Source of the DNA: Nitrososphaerota archaeon
Lineage (GTDB): Archaea > Thermoproteota > Nitrososphaeria > Nitrososphaerales > Gagatemarchaeaceae
Reading direction: 5' to 3'
Assembly (NCBI GenBank): GCA_027887005.1
Contig: JAPCJI010000001.1
Coordinates: 326,231-390,230, forward strand
DNA: 64,000 bases
The notes below the pieces were generated by a model. That model was not told the origin of the DNA. It did not search any database and saw nothing but the letters and a program-made list of their open reading frames with translations. Within the stretch, counting starts at the first letter, position 1; each line of letters opens with the position of its first letter. The translations under genes and the position numbers were made by a program. This document shows positions 49,417-57,698 of this stretch, one piece after another.

Positions 49417-49926
49417 CTATCGCTTGTACCCTATCTTTCGCAGGAGGGCATGCCTTTCCCGCCTGTCGGTCTTCGATTCGTGCCCCCTGGGTGCAACCCC
49501 GTCGACCACTCCCAGGACTCCCCTCCCCTGCCTGGTTTCGGCGACCAGTACCGTGACTGCGTTGGAGGTAGCGCAGTAGACCCCAACCACCTCGTCCACG
49601 GCCTTGACCCTGTTGAGGACGTTGATAGGGAACGCACCGTTGAGGACGATGGCGAAGGAATGGCCCGCGCCGATCTTGAGCGCCCATTCTCTGGCCAGCC
49701 TGATCGACCTACCGTCAGACCCGTCGGACCTGACCAGGGCCTTGCCTGAGGCCTCGCAGAAGGCGACCCCGAACTTGATGCCCGGCATGGAGGTTGCAAG
49801 CGCCTCGTACAGGTCTTCTACGGTCTTGATGAAGTGGGCCTGTCCGAGTATCAGCTGAAATCCTTCCGGCACCTCCAGTATCACCTCGAAGGTCTTCACG
49901 GCACAGTCTGAAGCGGCTGCCGTCAA
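49417..49926 (-). CDS. adenosine-specific kinase family protein (PF04008)
   Basis: The 169-residue protein matches the archaeal adenosine-specific kinase family: EVPEGFQLILGQAHFIKTVEDLYEAL, GIKFGVAFCEASG, VLNGAFPINVLNRVKAVDEVVGVYCATSN and TRQGRGVLGVVDG are the conserved blocks. The family was named from a ligand-bound structure, and its activity is poorly characterised. It ends in a cluster of basic residues. It adds to the nucleoside-related genes here. ATG start. Confidence 0.88.
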   Translation of the reverse strand: MTAAASDCAVKTFEVILEVPEGFQLILGQAHFIKTVEDLYEALATSMPGIKFGVAFCEASGKALVRSDGSDGRSIRLAREWALKIGAGHSFAIVLNGAFPINVLNRVKAVDEVVGVYCATSNAVTVLVAETRQGRGVLGVVDGVAPRGHESKTDRRERHALLRKIGYKR

Positions 49927-50009
49927 ATCCTTTTGCCCTCAAGGGGCCTCCGTTGGCCACATCTTCACCCCGAAAGCGCGAAAACGGAGGAATAGGAGGG
50001 ACGAGACGG

Positions 50010-50017
50010 TTAAATCA
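50010..50017 (+). promoter_or_regulatory. TATA-like box for the small exported protein
   Basis: GTTAAATC region is centred about 30 nt upstream of the ATG at 50042 and too close to the ATG at 50021 to serve it. Confidence 0.5.
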
Positions 50018-50041
50018 GTAATGGGCGCAAAAAGGTTGGAC

Positions 50042-50332
50042 ATGGTTGGGAATCAGAAACTGTTGGCTATTGCGGTCGTCGTAATCGCCCTCTTGTTGTT
50101 CTTCCTCGCACCAGCCATGACCTACACTGGAGATGCCTCTTCCCTCAGAGAAGCAAGTCCAATCATGGTTCTGAGTGGCACGACTTTCACGGCCCAAGTT
50201 TCACTCTCCTATGCCTTGTTCGGATGCCGGGAAGTCTACAATCCAACAGTCCACACCATCTCCTATTCGGGTTTCACTCCCGTATACCAGACTTACCAAC
50301 TATACGGGGGCGGCGCTTGGGAATGTAAGTGA
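50042..50332 (+). CDS. small exported or membrane-anchored protein, unknown function
   Basis: The 96-residue protein has an N-terminal hydrophobic helix (about 5-26; LLAIAVVVIALLLFFLAPA) and a short extracytoplasmic part rich in Ser/Thr/Tyr with two cysteines, one at the extreme C-terminus (WECK) and one in FGCREVYNP, which could form a disulfide. No family is recognised. The start is set by a TATA-like box. Confidence 0.6.
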   Translation: MVGNQKLLAIAVVVIALLLFFLAPAMTYTGDASSLREASPIMVLSGTTFTAQVSLSYALFGCREVYNPTVHTISYSGFTPVYQTYQLYGGGAWECK

Positions 50333-50349
50333 ATCTGACAAATACGCGT

Positions 50350-50547
50350 TTACGCAGACAGTCGACTTGGCGCGTTGCCCGACTTTCTCCTCGCCTTCAG
50401 AACCTCCTTAGCAACGTCTGACGCAGACATCAATCCGAGTTTCTTGTCTACGTTTGTCCTATGCCTTCGCAGGTATGGACTTGTTGGGCAACCGCCGACT
50501 GGCGGGACCCCTCTGAGAACCCGTTTGACAACGCCAATTCTTGGCAT
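50350..50547 (-). CDS. 65-residue basic protein, unknown function
   Basis: ATG at 50547 lies 25 nt from a TCAATTATC box, a good leaderless promoter. The product is basic (MPRIGVVKRVLRGVPP..., SASDVAKEVLKARRKSGN) with one cysteine and a predicted C-terminal helix. No family recognised. It sits in a gene-poor pocket that may have been rearranged. Confidence 0.4.
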   Translation of the reverse strand: MPRIGVVKRVLRGVPPVGGCPTSPYLRRHRTNVDKKLGLMSASDVAKEVLKARRKSGNAPSRLSA

Positions 50548-50595
50548 GGTTGAGAATCTCACGTTTTGATAATTGAGTCTTCTCTGGTCGGAGGC

Positions 50596-50627
50596 GAGGC
50601 CCCTCACTCCTCACGGTCGGGGCTTTC
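50596..50627. repeat. GC-rich stem-loop
   Basis: GAGGCCCC and GGGGCTTTC flank a 15-nt loop, giving a 5-bp G/C core extended by G-U pairs. Such subterminal hairpins mark ends of IS200/IS605-type elements, but no transposase is present, so this may be a relic or a structured RNA end. Confidence 0.3.
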
Positions 50628-50707
50628 ACATAGCCAATTCAAAGCATAGGGGGAAGAGGGCGAGAATTAACAGGCGATTAAGAACAAGAGAGGGGGCGGT
50701 GGACGCT

Positions 50708-50836
50708 GTGAAGAAGGCTAAGAAGGGTCGGGGGGCCCTATCATCCAAACAACTGCGGGAGCGTGACCATCAGGGCCGGCTCATTCCTCGTCGCCATGCC
50801 AGTTGCCTAGGGACTCAGGTCAGGGCGGTCCGTTAG
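50708..50836 (+). CDS. possible 42-residue basic micro-protein
   Basis: GTG at 50708 lies 27 nt from a CGATTAAGAAC box and opens a Lys/Arg-rich frame (KKAKKGRGALSSKQLRERD) that ends in a 4-nt overlap with the convergent herA stop. Composition is compatible with a nucleic-acid-binding peptide; there is no homology evidence available here, so it stays tentative. Confidence 0.25.
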   Translation: MKKAKKGRGALSSKQLRERDHQGRLIPRRHASCLGTQVRAVR

Positions 50837-52302
50837 GCAGTCTGGCTGAACGCGTTCAGCTCGACGGTTTCCTCGAAAAACCGGCGGGTTGTCCCGCTCG
50901 CTGGCGAATCGAACGGGTCGATGCTCACCACTATGGGAAGGTTCCTCACTGCGTAGCCCAGAAGGAGGCACATCCTAGGCGGCAGTGTCCTCACGATGGC
51001 CCTGACCGTGTCCGCGTCCACCATGGAGGCCTGGGACACGAGGTTGAGGTCCGAGTCGTTGCTGAAGTTGTAGAGGAATATGTTGTCCACCTGTCTGTAT
51101 ATCTTCTGGTCTATGGCGTCGGGTTGGTTGGTCACGAAGACTGTGAAGACCCCGAAGTGCCGCATCCTCGTTATCAGGTCTTCCCAGTAGGTCTCGCGGA
51201 GGTAGAGATGGGCTTCTTCGGCGAAGAGGAAGATTGGAGGTATTCTCCTTCTCTCGAGCAACTCCACAAGCTTCGAGAGCATGAGCTCAACCACCATCCT
51301 GCGGTTCAGGGGCGAGACGCCGCTCAGAGTCACCACCAGCGACCCCCCACCTCGGTTGGGCGTGAAGAACTCCTGGAGGTCGAACTGCTGCTGGGGGGAG
51401 TCGGTGAAGAGGCCGCACGAGGCGATGGTGTGATACCTCGCGAAGAGGGCGTCCCGCACGAACTCGTTGCACCGCCACTGGTGGATGGCTGCCTCCAGGG
51501 AGGCGAGTGTCAGTTCGCCGCGTTCTTCTAGCTGCTCCCAGATCTTCACGAACTCTCTGAGCGATGTGCCCGGCATGTCGAGGGAATGGGAAAGGAGGTT
51601 GGTGATGGAGCGGAGGCCTATGGTAGCCAGAGAGAACTTCAGGTCGCGCCCAGGCCTCATCACCTTCACCTTCCCTGCGATCGGGATCTTGCTCCCGTCC
51701 TCGCGATGGCCGATGGTCCCGTACTCGTCGTTGAGGTCGAAAACCACCGAGTAGGCGCCGTGCTCCAGGAGCCCCCTCAGAAGCATCTTCGCGAGATGGG
51801 ACTTCCCAGACTCCTTTCGGCCCGTTATCACCGTAATCCTCCCGTCGAGGGACTCGGCTGATATGGAGAAACCCGAGTCTGAGTCGACGCTTCCGATCTT
51901 GATCCTCCTCTGTCCAAGGGGGGTCAGGGCCTCCGAGAGCTCGTCGACCATCAGCCTTGCGACCTTGGAGCTGGTCCGGGAGGGCATCCAGTCTATGCGG
52001 GGGGTCAGCTTGCCGTTCGAAATCGTGCCCCGGGCCTTGCAGAGCAGGATGCGCATGTCCCTGATGAGGGTCGATATTGTGGTCAGGTCGGTCGGGTCCG
52101 AGGTGGTACCGGGGGCGGAGGCAGATAGGATCTCCTCCCTGGCGATCTCCTCTTCGATCCCCTCGACATCCAGGTACCTTTCATCGTAGACCTGCAACAC
52201 CAGGCTCTTGTGCTCCTCCGCGGCGACAAGGTAGTCACCCACGCGGACGTGCTCCCTGGGGGATGCGATGACGAGGATGTCGTTCGACTCCTTCCGGAGC
52301 AC
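50833..52302 (-). CDS. herA: HerA hexameric DNA helicase/translocase
   Basis: Bipolar DNA pump that works with NurA and Mre11-Rad50 in double-strand break end resection. The 489-residue protein has the N-terminal HAS barrel (1-60; ASPREHVRVGDYLVA), the RecA-like core with Walker A GRKESGKSH (161-169), FDLNDEYG, the Walker B-equivalent IFLFAEEAHLYL and the arginine/sensor region MRHFGVFTVFVTNQPDAID. C-terminal brace follows. It is 7 nt downstream of nurA in the same transcript. Confidence 0.95.
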   Translation of the reverse strand: MLRKESNDILVIASPREHVRVGDYLVAAEEHKSLVLQVYDERYLDVEGIEEEIAREEILSASAPGTTSDPTDLTTISTLIRDMRILLCKARGTISNGKLTPRIDWMPSRTSSKVARLMVDELSEALTPLGQRRIKIGSVDSDSGFSISAESLDGRITVITGRKESGKSHLAKMLLRGLLEHGAYSVVFDLNDEYGTIGHREDGSKIPIAGKVKVMRPGRDLKFSLATIGLRSITNLLSHSLDMPGTSLREFVKIWEQLEERGELTLASLEAAIHQWRCNEFVRDALFARYHTIASCGLFTDSPQQQFDLQEFFTPNRGGGSLVVTLSGVSPLNRRMVVELMLSKLVELLERRRIPPIFLFAEEAHLYLRETYWEDLITRMRHFGVFTVFVTNQPDAIDQKIYRQVDNIFLYNFSNDSDLNLVSQASMVDADTVRAIVRTLPPRMCLLLGYAVRNLPIVVSIDPFDSPASGTTRRFFEETVELNAFSQTA

Positions 52303-52309
52303 CTTCAGC

Positions 52310-53305
52310 CTAGCCGCCCCCCTTGAAGCTCCCGAGAGCTATGGTTCGAAGGGAGAAGGTCGGCAGCTGGCGCAGCCTGAAGCGCTTCGTGACGTAGGCC
52401 TTCAATGCCTGGTCCTCTGCGTGAGAGAAGATGGAAAGGTGGTGCGCGACCTTGAGGGAATCTGGGTAGCCGGAAGCGAACGCGTCGTTCCAAAGGATCC
52501 TTCCAAGTGTGGTCTCGACCGGGTCGACTCCTTCTGCCACGTCCAGCCGAAAGACGAGGCCATCCTGGGTGAACTTGGCGAGCACAGTCTTCACAGGCCC
52601 GTCGTCGAGTTTGTAGTAGGCGGCGCTCTTCGACCGGGAAAGGGAGCTCACGGCGCCCTCGGAGAAGATCAAGTTGCTGGACTTCGAGAAGCCCACGAGG
52701 CAGCTGGCCTCGTTGGCGGGCTTCGGGATGGAGGATGTGAACTGCCCCAGGGGGTGCTTCAGAGAGCCGTCGGCCATCACGATGGCCTCCTCGTCGCTGG
52801 CCATGAGCGAGTCCAGGACCCGCCTCTCGACTGTGTTGCGGATTATCCGCTCGGCGACCGAGTGGTCTGAAAGCAGCATCGCGAATTCAGGGGCAGAGAG
52901 ATGCGATTTCAGTCCCGCGAGGCCCGACTCGGAAGCGTAGACCAGGATGGGGCCGAGCCTGAAGAACCGCCTGAGGGAGCCCTCGAACGAGATCCCGATG
53001 GCCGTCCGGGCTGCGTAGAGGGCCCCTTCCTGCGTTTCTCCCAACAGTACGCACGTGGAATCGACGGACGCCACCGGTCGCCCTTCTTTGATGGGAATTA
53101 TGCACCCAGGGACCAGGGTAGCGTCTGTCTCTTCGAAGTACGGATACAGTTCCCTCCCGTATCTGCTGAATACGAAGTGTTTGCCTGTGAGCTCCCGTTC
53201 GGCGTTCCCCGCAAGCTCTTCAAAGCCCTGCTTGAACTCCTGCGCGAGGGAGTCCAGTGGGTCTGGTTGGTCACTGTCGGGAAGGCTTAATATACTGTTG
53301 GGCAT
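52310..53305 (-). CDS. nurA: NurA 5'-3' nuclease
   Basis: Nuclease partner of HerA. The 331-residue protein has the NurA motifs: VASVDST (catalytic Asp, about 87-93), EAIVMADGSL (second acidic residue, about 180-189) and a C-terminal YPDSLKVAHHLSIFSHAED with the conserved Asp/Lys/His. The ATG at 53305 is preferred since a CTTATTAACC box lies about 31 nt upstream; ATG 53323 would be only 13 nt from it. The herA gene follows. The pair is transcribed away from a set of small winged-helix proteins. Confidence 0.92.
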   Translation of the reverse strand: MPNSILSLPDSDQPDPLDSLAQEFKQGFEELAGNAERELTGKHFVFSRYGRELYPYFEETDATLVPGCIIPIKEGRPVASVDSTCVLLGETQEGALYAARTAIGISFEGSLRRFFRLGPILVYASESGLAGLKSHLSAPEFAMLLSDHSVAERIIRNTVERRVLDSLMASDEEAIVMADGSLKHPLGQFTSSIPKPANEASCLVGFSKSSNLIFSEGAVSSLSRSKSAAYYKLDDGPVKTVLAKFTQDGLVFRLDVAEGVDPVETTLGRILWNDAFASGYPDSLKVAHHLSIFSHAEDQALKAYVTKRFRLRQLPTFSLRTIALGSFKGGG

Positions 53306-53388
53306 GTTGGCCACCAATGCCATGGCACGGTAGGTTAATAAGACTTGCGCATCTTGGCCAACAACAATAGACGGCGAGGCGCCTCCCG

Positions 53389-53838
53389 GTGAGCGAGCAT
53401 CAGGGTCAACCCAGCGTGACCGTCAGGCTGAAGCGGGGAGCCTGGGAGATTGAGATTACTTCCCCAGAGGACAGGGTCCAGCAGGCGGTCGAGAGCGTGC
53501 TTGCAGGGATGGCATCCAAGGAGCCAGCGCTCGTGGATTCTCAGGAGGCGGAGCCTGACAAGAGGAGGTTCGAGACCTGCCGGGGGCTGCTGGTCACTAT
53601 GTGGAGGGAGGGCTGGTTTGAGTCCCCCAAGGCCCTCTCCGAGGTCCACGACGAGATGAGCAGGCGGGGCTACCACTACGACAGGACTGCGGTGGCCCAC
53701 ACGCTGGTGGACCTCGTAAGGGAAGCGACACTCTTCAGAGACGGCAGCATGAGGAACTACAGGTACATACAGAAGTATCCGTTCGGAAAGCAGACCAAAT
53801 CGAGCGAAGGGAGCCGTGGAAACTCCGGCCCAGAGTAG
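53389..53838 (+). CDS. two-domain small protein with C-terminal winged helix (paralogue A)
   Basis: The 149-residue protein has an N-terminal strand-turn-strand-helix unit (VTVRLKRGAWEIEITSP then EDRVQQAVESVL) and a C-terminal winged-helix-like domain (LVTMWREGWFESPKALSEVHDEMSRR..., YHYDRTAVAHTLVDLVREATLFRDG). A very similar layout is seen in the genes at 53877 and 54432, so the three are likely paralogues. It is divergent from nurA; the polar tail (GKQTKSSEGSRGNSGPE) looks disordered. Function unknown. GTG start. Confidence 0.65.
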   Translation: MSEHQGQPSVTVRLKRGAWEIEITSPEDRVQQAVESVLAGMASKEPALVDSQEAEPDKRRFETCRGLLVTMWREGWFESPKALSEVHDEMSRRGYHYDRTAVAHTLVDLVREATLFRDGSMRNYRYIQKYPFGKQTKSSEGSRGNSGPE

Positions 53839-53876
53839 TAGCCCAGTCCATCGTACCGGAATCCTGAGAGGCCGTT

Positions 53877-54386
53877 CTAGGATGATTTGAATTTCTTCGA
53901 CAGCTGCTGCGCCAGCCGATTCACCCCGACCGTCGCGATTCTGTACTTCCCACCCGAATCCGAATCCACCCTCTCGACCAGCGCCGACTTCGTGAGTTCG
54001 CTGAGCCTGGAGCTGATGGTCTTTGGGTAGAGGCCCGTCGCCGTCTCGATCTCGGCAACCCCCATCGCGTCGGAGGAGGCCTTGCCGCTAAGGCTCGCGA
54101 TCCTGGCCGCGACAAGCTGTAGCTGTATTACGTCTCTGTCGCTTAGTTTCTTGTCCTGGGTCCAGACCCTCGGACCTTCGGGCGTCACCCTTACGTAGTC
54201 CTTGAACATCTGGATGAGGTCGTTCAGCGAGTAGTTGACGCTGATGGTGCGCGCCAGGTCCATGTTGGGGATCACCTTCGAAACGAATTCGTGGAGAGAT
54301 CTCATCACGACCTCGGGGGAACCCGCGAACTCGACCTTAGAATCGCCGTAGCTGACGATGATGGACAGCTCTCTATCTGAGGACAA
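53877..54386 (-). CDS. two-domain small protein with C-terminal winged helix (paralogue C)
   Basis: The 169-residue protein begins LSIIVSYGDSKVEFAGSPEVVMRSLHEFVSKV, the same strand-turn-strand-helix unit as its neighbours, then a middle helix, and ends with a canonical winged helix (IETATGLYPKTISSRLSELTKSALVERVDSDSGGKYRIA). Archaeal proteins with this pattern are not functionally described to my knowledge. It is on the same strand as the gene at 54432, 45 nt downstream of it. TTG start; the A/T-rich CTAAATTAACG sequence upstream overlaps the neighbour's stop. Confidence 0.65.
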   Translation of the reverse strand: MSSDRELSIIVSYGDSKVEFAGSPEVVMRSLHEFVSKVIPNMDLARTISVNYSLNDLIQMFKDYVRVTPEGPRVWTQDKKLSDRDVIQLQLVAARIASLSGKASSDAMGVAEIETATGLYPKTISSRLSELTKSALVERVDSDSGGKYRIATVGVNRLAQQLSKKFKSS

Positions 54387-54431
54387 GTTGCAGAATCACT
54401 CCGCCGCGCACAGGGTCTGGGACTCGTTAAT

Positions 54432-54941
54432 TTAGTTTGGCTGCGGAGACGCAAGGTCGCCGAGCGTCTCCTCCTGCCTGGCTTGGGAGACGGGCGCCAT
54501 CAGCATAGCAGAGGAGGTGTAGACGAACTCGCCGTCTTCCGCCTTGAACCGCCTGATGCGGGTGGTCTTGGCAAGCCTCAGGAGCGCGACGGCGACTGAT
54601 TGCTTTGGGTAGTTCAGCCCGTACCCTCGGAGAGCCTCCCTTACGTCGGAGAGCTTCCTCCTTTCCCTCCCCCAGGGGTCCGCGAAGAACTTCCCTATGA
54701 CGTCGGCCAGCGAATCGCCCTTTTCGAGCGCCACGACGGGCATCTCAGCGGGGGTGCTGACATCCCGAACTGCAGTCGTCTGGTCCACCAGCCGCGCCCT
54801 GAGGCCCTCGGATTCATGACTAGCGGCCACTGGGAGCTTGGCGGCGAGCTCTGGGACGAGGTCAATTGCCTCTCGCAGGTGTTCCTGGTCAGCTTCGACT
54901 TCGGCCTCTGCTTGGCCAAGCTTGACTCTGATCTTTGTCAA
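54432..54941 (-). CDS. two-domain small protein with C-terminal winged helix (paralogue B)
   Basis: The 169-residue protein opens IRVKLGQAEAEVEADQEHLREAIDLVPELAAKL, the same N-terminal unit as in the two neighbouring paralogues, followed by a linker of about 50 residues and a domain whose pattern (RKLSDVREALRGYGLNYPKQSVAVALLRLAKTTRIRRF) aligns with paralogue A without gaps in its core. It is probably a DNA- or protein-binding adaptor. TTG start; a GTTTAAAT box lies about 36 nt upstream. Confidence 0.65.
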   Translation of the reverse strand: MTKIRVKLGQAEAEVEADQEHLREAIDLVPELAAKLPVAASHESEGLRARLVDQTTAVRDVSTPAEMPVVALEKGDSLADVIGKFFADPWGRERRKLSDVREALRGYGLNYPKQSVAVALLRLAKTTRIRRFKAEDGEFVYTSSAMLMAPVSQARQEETLGDLASPQPN

Positions 54942-55090
54942 CTGGGGTTTCGGCCGTCGAGAGGGCGCCGCGCATTTAAACGTGAAGAGGCAGCTGGAAG
55001 CCTTCCTTCGTGGTGGTCAGACCTGCGTGGGTGGTCGCGATTTCGACCAGGGCATCGGCGTTCATACGTCCAGCCAAGGCCTCATGACTC

Positions 55091-55098
55091 TTATATCC
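55091..55098 (+). promoter_or_regulatory. TATA-like box for glnA
   Basis: TTATATCC is centred 27 nt upstream of the glnA TTG at 55121. Confidence 0.6.
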
Positions 55099-55120
55099 GC
55101 TATTAACAATCCCACTGCGC

Positions 55121-56581
55121 TTGACGTTCAAGATAACCGAAGATGGGAAGTTCGTTAAGAGGACTTTCCGTGCGGGCGAGGTCCTCGACCAGGTCCAGGG
55201 CCAGTCAGTGAAGTTCGTAGACCTTCAGTTCACCGACGTCCCCGGCCGTCTGAGACACGTGACCCTCCCATCCGAGATGATGAGTGAACAGATGTTCTCA
55301 GATGGCGTGGCGAAGCTGGACGGATCTTCAGTACGGGGATTCGTCGACATCCATGAGTCTGACATGCTCCTAGTCCCCGACCCTTCCACATTCGGGGTGG
55401 TCCCGTGGATAGAGGACAGCGTGAAAACCGCACGGTTGATCTGCGATGTGCGTTCGGGCTACGGGGCCGGCAGATTCAGCAGAGACCCAAGACACGTGGC
55501 TCAGAATGCCGAGGCCAAGATCAGGGAGGCAGGCTTCACCGATTCGCTCTGGGGCCCGGAAGTGGAGTTCTTCGTCTTCGACAGCGCGACCTGGGAAGCG
55601 AACAACCCGTTCGCGTCTGGATTCAAGATTACTTCGCGGGAGTCCGCCAACGAGGCAAGGGGGACTAACTTCCCCATCAGGTTCAAGGACGGGTACTACC
55701 CGGCGCAGCCAGTCGACACGCTGAGCGACTATAGGAGCGTCTGCGTCAACTACATGAGGGACGGTTTCGGGATCCTAAGCAACGCTCACCACCACGAGGT
55801 GGCGACGGCGGGACAGTGCGAGATAGACGTCTACCGGGACGAGCTCGTGACCATGGCGGACAGCGCCATGACCTACAAGTTCGTCACCAAGAACGTTGCG
55901 TCCAAGATGGGACTTATCGCCACGACCATGCCCAAGCCCATCTTCGGGGACAACGCGGTAGGGATGCACATCCACTCGAGCCTATGGAGAAGCGGTAAGA
56001 ACGCGTTCTTCGACCCAGACGAAGCCTACGCCGAGCTCAGCCAGGCTGCACGCTACTACATCGGCGGGATAATGGAGCACAGCAGGGCGCTCTGCGCCAT
56101 CGTGGACCCTACCACCAACTCCTACCACAGGCTGGTCCCCGGGTACGAGGCCCCGGTGTACATCGCATGGAGCAAGATGAACAGGTCGGCGAACGTTAGG
56201 ATTCCGGCCTATGAGAAGGGCTCAGAGGGGGCGAAGAGGGTGGAGTTCCGGACCCCCGACCCGTCCTGCAACCCGTACCTGGCCTTCGCTGCCATAACTG
56301 CGGCGGGCCTCGACGGGATGAGGAGGAAGACTGAGCCAGGTGACCCGGTGGACGAGGACATCTACAAACTCTCCCCTGAAAAGAGGAGAGAGATGAACGT
56401 GGGGGAGCTGCCGGGGAGTTTGAAGGAGGCCGTGGAGAGCCTCAAGAGCGACTCGGCGTTCCTGGAGGGCATATTCCCGAAGGACCTGGTCGAAGTGATG
56501 ATGGAACTGGAGATGGAGGCCTACAGTGCGGTATCGGCTCGTCCCCATCCCTACGAGTTCTATCTGTATTTCGATTTGTAG
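55121..56581 (+). CDS. glnA: glutamine synthetase, type I
   Basis: Makes glutamine from glutamate, ammonia and ATP. The 486-residue protein has the N-terminal beta-grasp (SVKFVDLQFTDVPGRLRHVTLP), metal/ATP site GPEVEFFVFD, HHEVATAGQCEIDV, MHIHSSLW, GLVPGYEAP-like VPGYEAPVYIAWSKMNRSANVRIP and FRTPDPSCNPYLAFAA. An internal signature for adenylylation is not evident. Length slightly exceeds the GSI-alpha archaeal type. TTG start fixed by the TATA box. Main ammonia-assimilation enzyme. Confidence 0.96.
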   Translation: MTFKITEDGKFVKRTFRAGEVLDQVQGQSVKFVDLQFTDVPGRLRHVTLPSEMMSEQMFSDGVAKLDGSSVRGFVDIHESDMLLVPDPSTFGVVPWIEDSVKTARLICDVRSGYGAGRFSRDPRHVAQNAEAKIREAGFTDSLWGPEVEFFVFDSATWEANNPFASGFKITSRESANEARGTNFPIRFKDGYYPAQPVDTLSDYRSVCVNYMRDGFGILSNAHHHEVATAGQCEIDVYRDELVTMADSAMTYKFVTKNVASKMGLIATTMPKPIFGDNAVGMHIHSSLWRSGKNAFFDPDEAYAELSQAARYYIGGIMEHSRALCAIVDPTTNSYHRLVPGYEAPVYIAWSKMNRSANVRIPAYEKGSEGAKRVEFRTPDPSCNPYLAFAAITAAGLDGMRRKTEPGDPVDEDIYKLSPEKRREMNVGELPGSLKEAVESLKSDSAFLEGIFPKDLVEVMMELEMEAYSAVSARPHPYEFYLYFDL

Positions 56582-56691
56582 CTCCGAAGGGACCACGGTT
56601 CTTCAACGCACCCTGCCTGTTGTAAGACGACCTGGCTCTGACTCCCGTGAGAGATAGGATAGCTCATTACGTGTAGAGGGTCACTGTCAGT

Positions 56692-57525
56692 GTGGCTCCT
56701 CGCACGGAAACAGAGATCGCGCCCGTCGACGCCCTTCCGCCAAAAGTGATCATGGTGTATCATCTCTCCCCGCGTCGGAAGGTCCTACAGGGTAGCTTCT
56801 GGCTGAGGGACGTCCCCGGTACTCTGGCTGCGGCAGCGGGTCAGCTGACGCGTAGTGGTGAGAATCTTGTCGCGACATCTTCCACGAGCCTTCCGGGCAC
56901 CGACCTCGCTGAGTGGTCCTTCTTCGCTGAAGAAGGAGACGATTGGCGGGGATTGAAGAAGATGCAGGAGTCCCTCGAAGAGTCCCCCGGTGTCGTGAAG
57001 ACCGCCATCAGGGAGGGAAGGGAAGGGATGGTTGTGGGCACCCTCCATTATCCTCTCCGTTTGAGCACGGGCGAACAGGCCATGGTCTTGGGCAGAAAAG
57101 ACCTCAGGGGAATGTTCGACTACATGTTGTCCGTCTTCGGCTCAGGAGGGAGAGTCATGGTCTACGAACAGGGCGTCGCCAGTGGAATCGAGGCAGGGAA
57201 ACACTTCTGGGGAGTAATCGGAAGGGAGAACTTCGGACGAAGATTTCCAGACATGGTATCGCTCTACGGGGCCCATGGCTGGGGTCGTGTCGAACTAGTC
57301 AACTATTCGGCACAGCCGCTCCGCGTGACTGCAAGGATGTATGACTGCTTCGAATGCGTAGGCGGTACGTCGTCCGAAACACCAAAAGCCGATTTCGTCA
57401 GAGGGCACGTAGTAGGATCTCTACAGACGATGACTGGCAGGCCCATCGAGTGCGAGGAGACGAAGTGCGTCTCGATCGGCGACGCCTACTGCCAGTTTGA
57501 AATCCGTGAGAAATCACCGGGCTAG
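56692..57525 (+). CDS. V4R domain protein with N-terminal ACT-like region
   Basis: The 277-residue protein has a C-terminal V4R (4-vinyl reductase) domain (about 135-273): SGIEAGKHFWGVIG, YGAHGWGRVELVNY, ARMYDCFECVGG, DFVRGHVVGSLQTMTGR and CQFEI, with cysteines typical of the family. V4R binds small hydrophobic or cyclic compounds in regulators and BchJ. The N-terminus (20-105; LQGSFWLRDVPGTLAAAAGQLTRSGENLVA) looks like an ACT domain, suggesting amino-acid or other ligand sensing. There is no DNA-binding part. GTG start. Ligand and partner unknown; it follows glnA by 110 nt. Confidence 0.82.
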   Translation: MAPRTETEIAPVDALPPKVIMVYHLSPRRKVLQGSFWLRDVPGTLAAAAGQLTRSGENLVATSSTSLPGTDLAEWSFFAEEGDDWRGLKKMQESLEESPGVVKTAIREGREGMVVGTLHYPLRLSTGEQAMVLGRKDLRGMFDYMLSVFGSGGRVMVYEQGVASGIEAGKHFWGVIGRENFGRRFPDMVSLYGAHGWGRVELVNYSAQPLRVTARMYDCFECVGGTSSETPKADFVRGHVVGSLQTMTGRPIECEETKCVSIGDAYCQFEIREKSPG

Positions 57526-57698
57526 GCCTGCCGGGGGAAGAGAGCGCTATGCCCACTTTTCGTTGTGCCACTACCTCCTACACTTCGTCCCGTGAGGGCA
57601 CGAACAGAGATGGACGGGATCTCAATTGCGCCCCTTTAATTACCTCGCCGCCAGCGCTTCCCTATCGGAAGAACTATCGGTAGGATGTGTGAAAGAAA

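Larger units (their letters stand above)
50333..50832. other. 500-nt stretch with only small uncertain genes
   Basis: Between the small exported protein and herA there is no established gene. Codon use is mixed and A/T content is higher than around it. It contains one supported small frame (50350-50547), one weak frame (50708-50836) and a G/C hairpin at 50596-50627. Confidence 0.5.
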
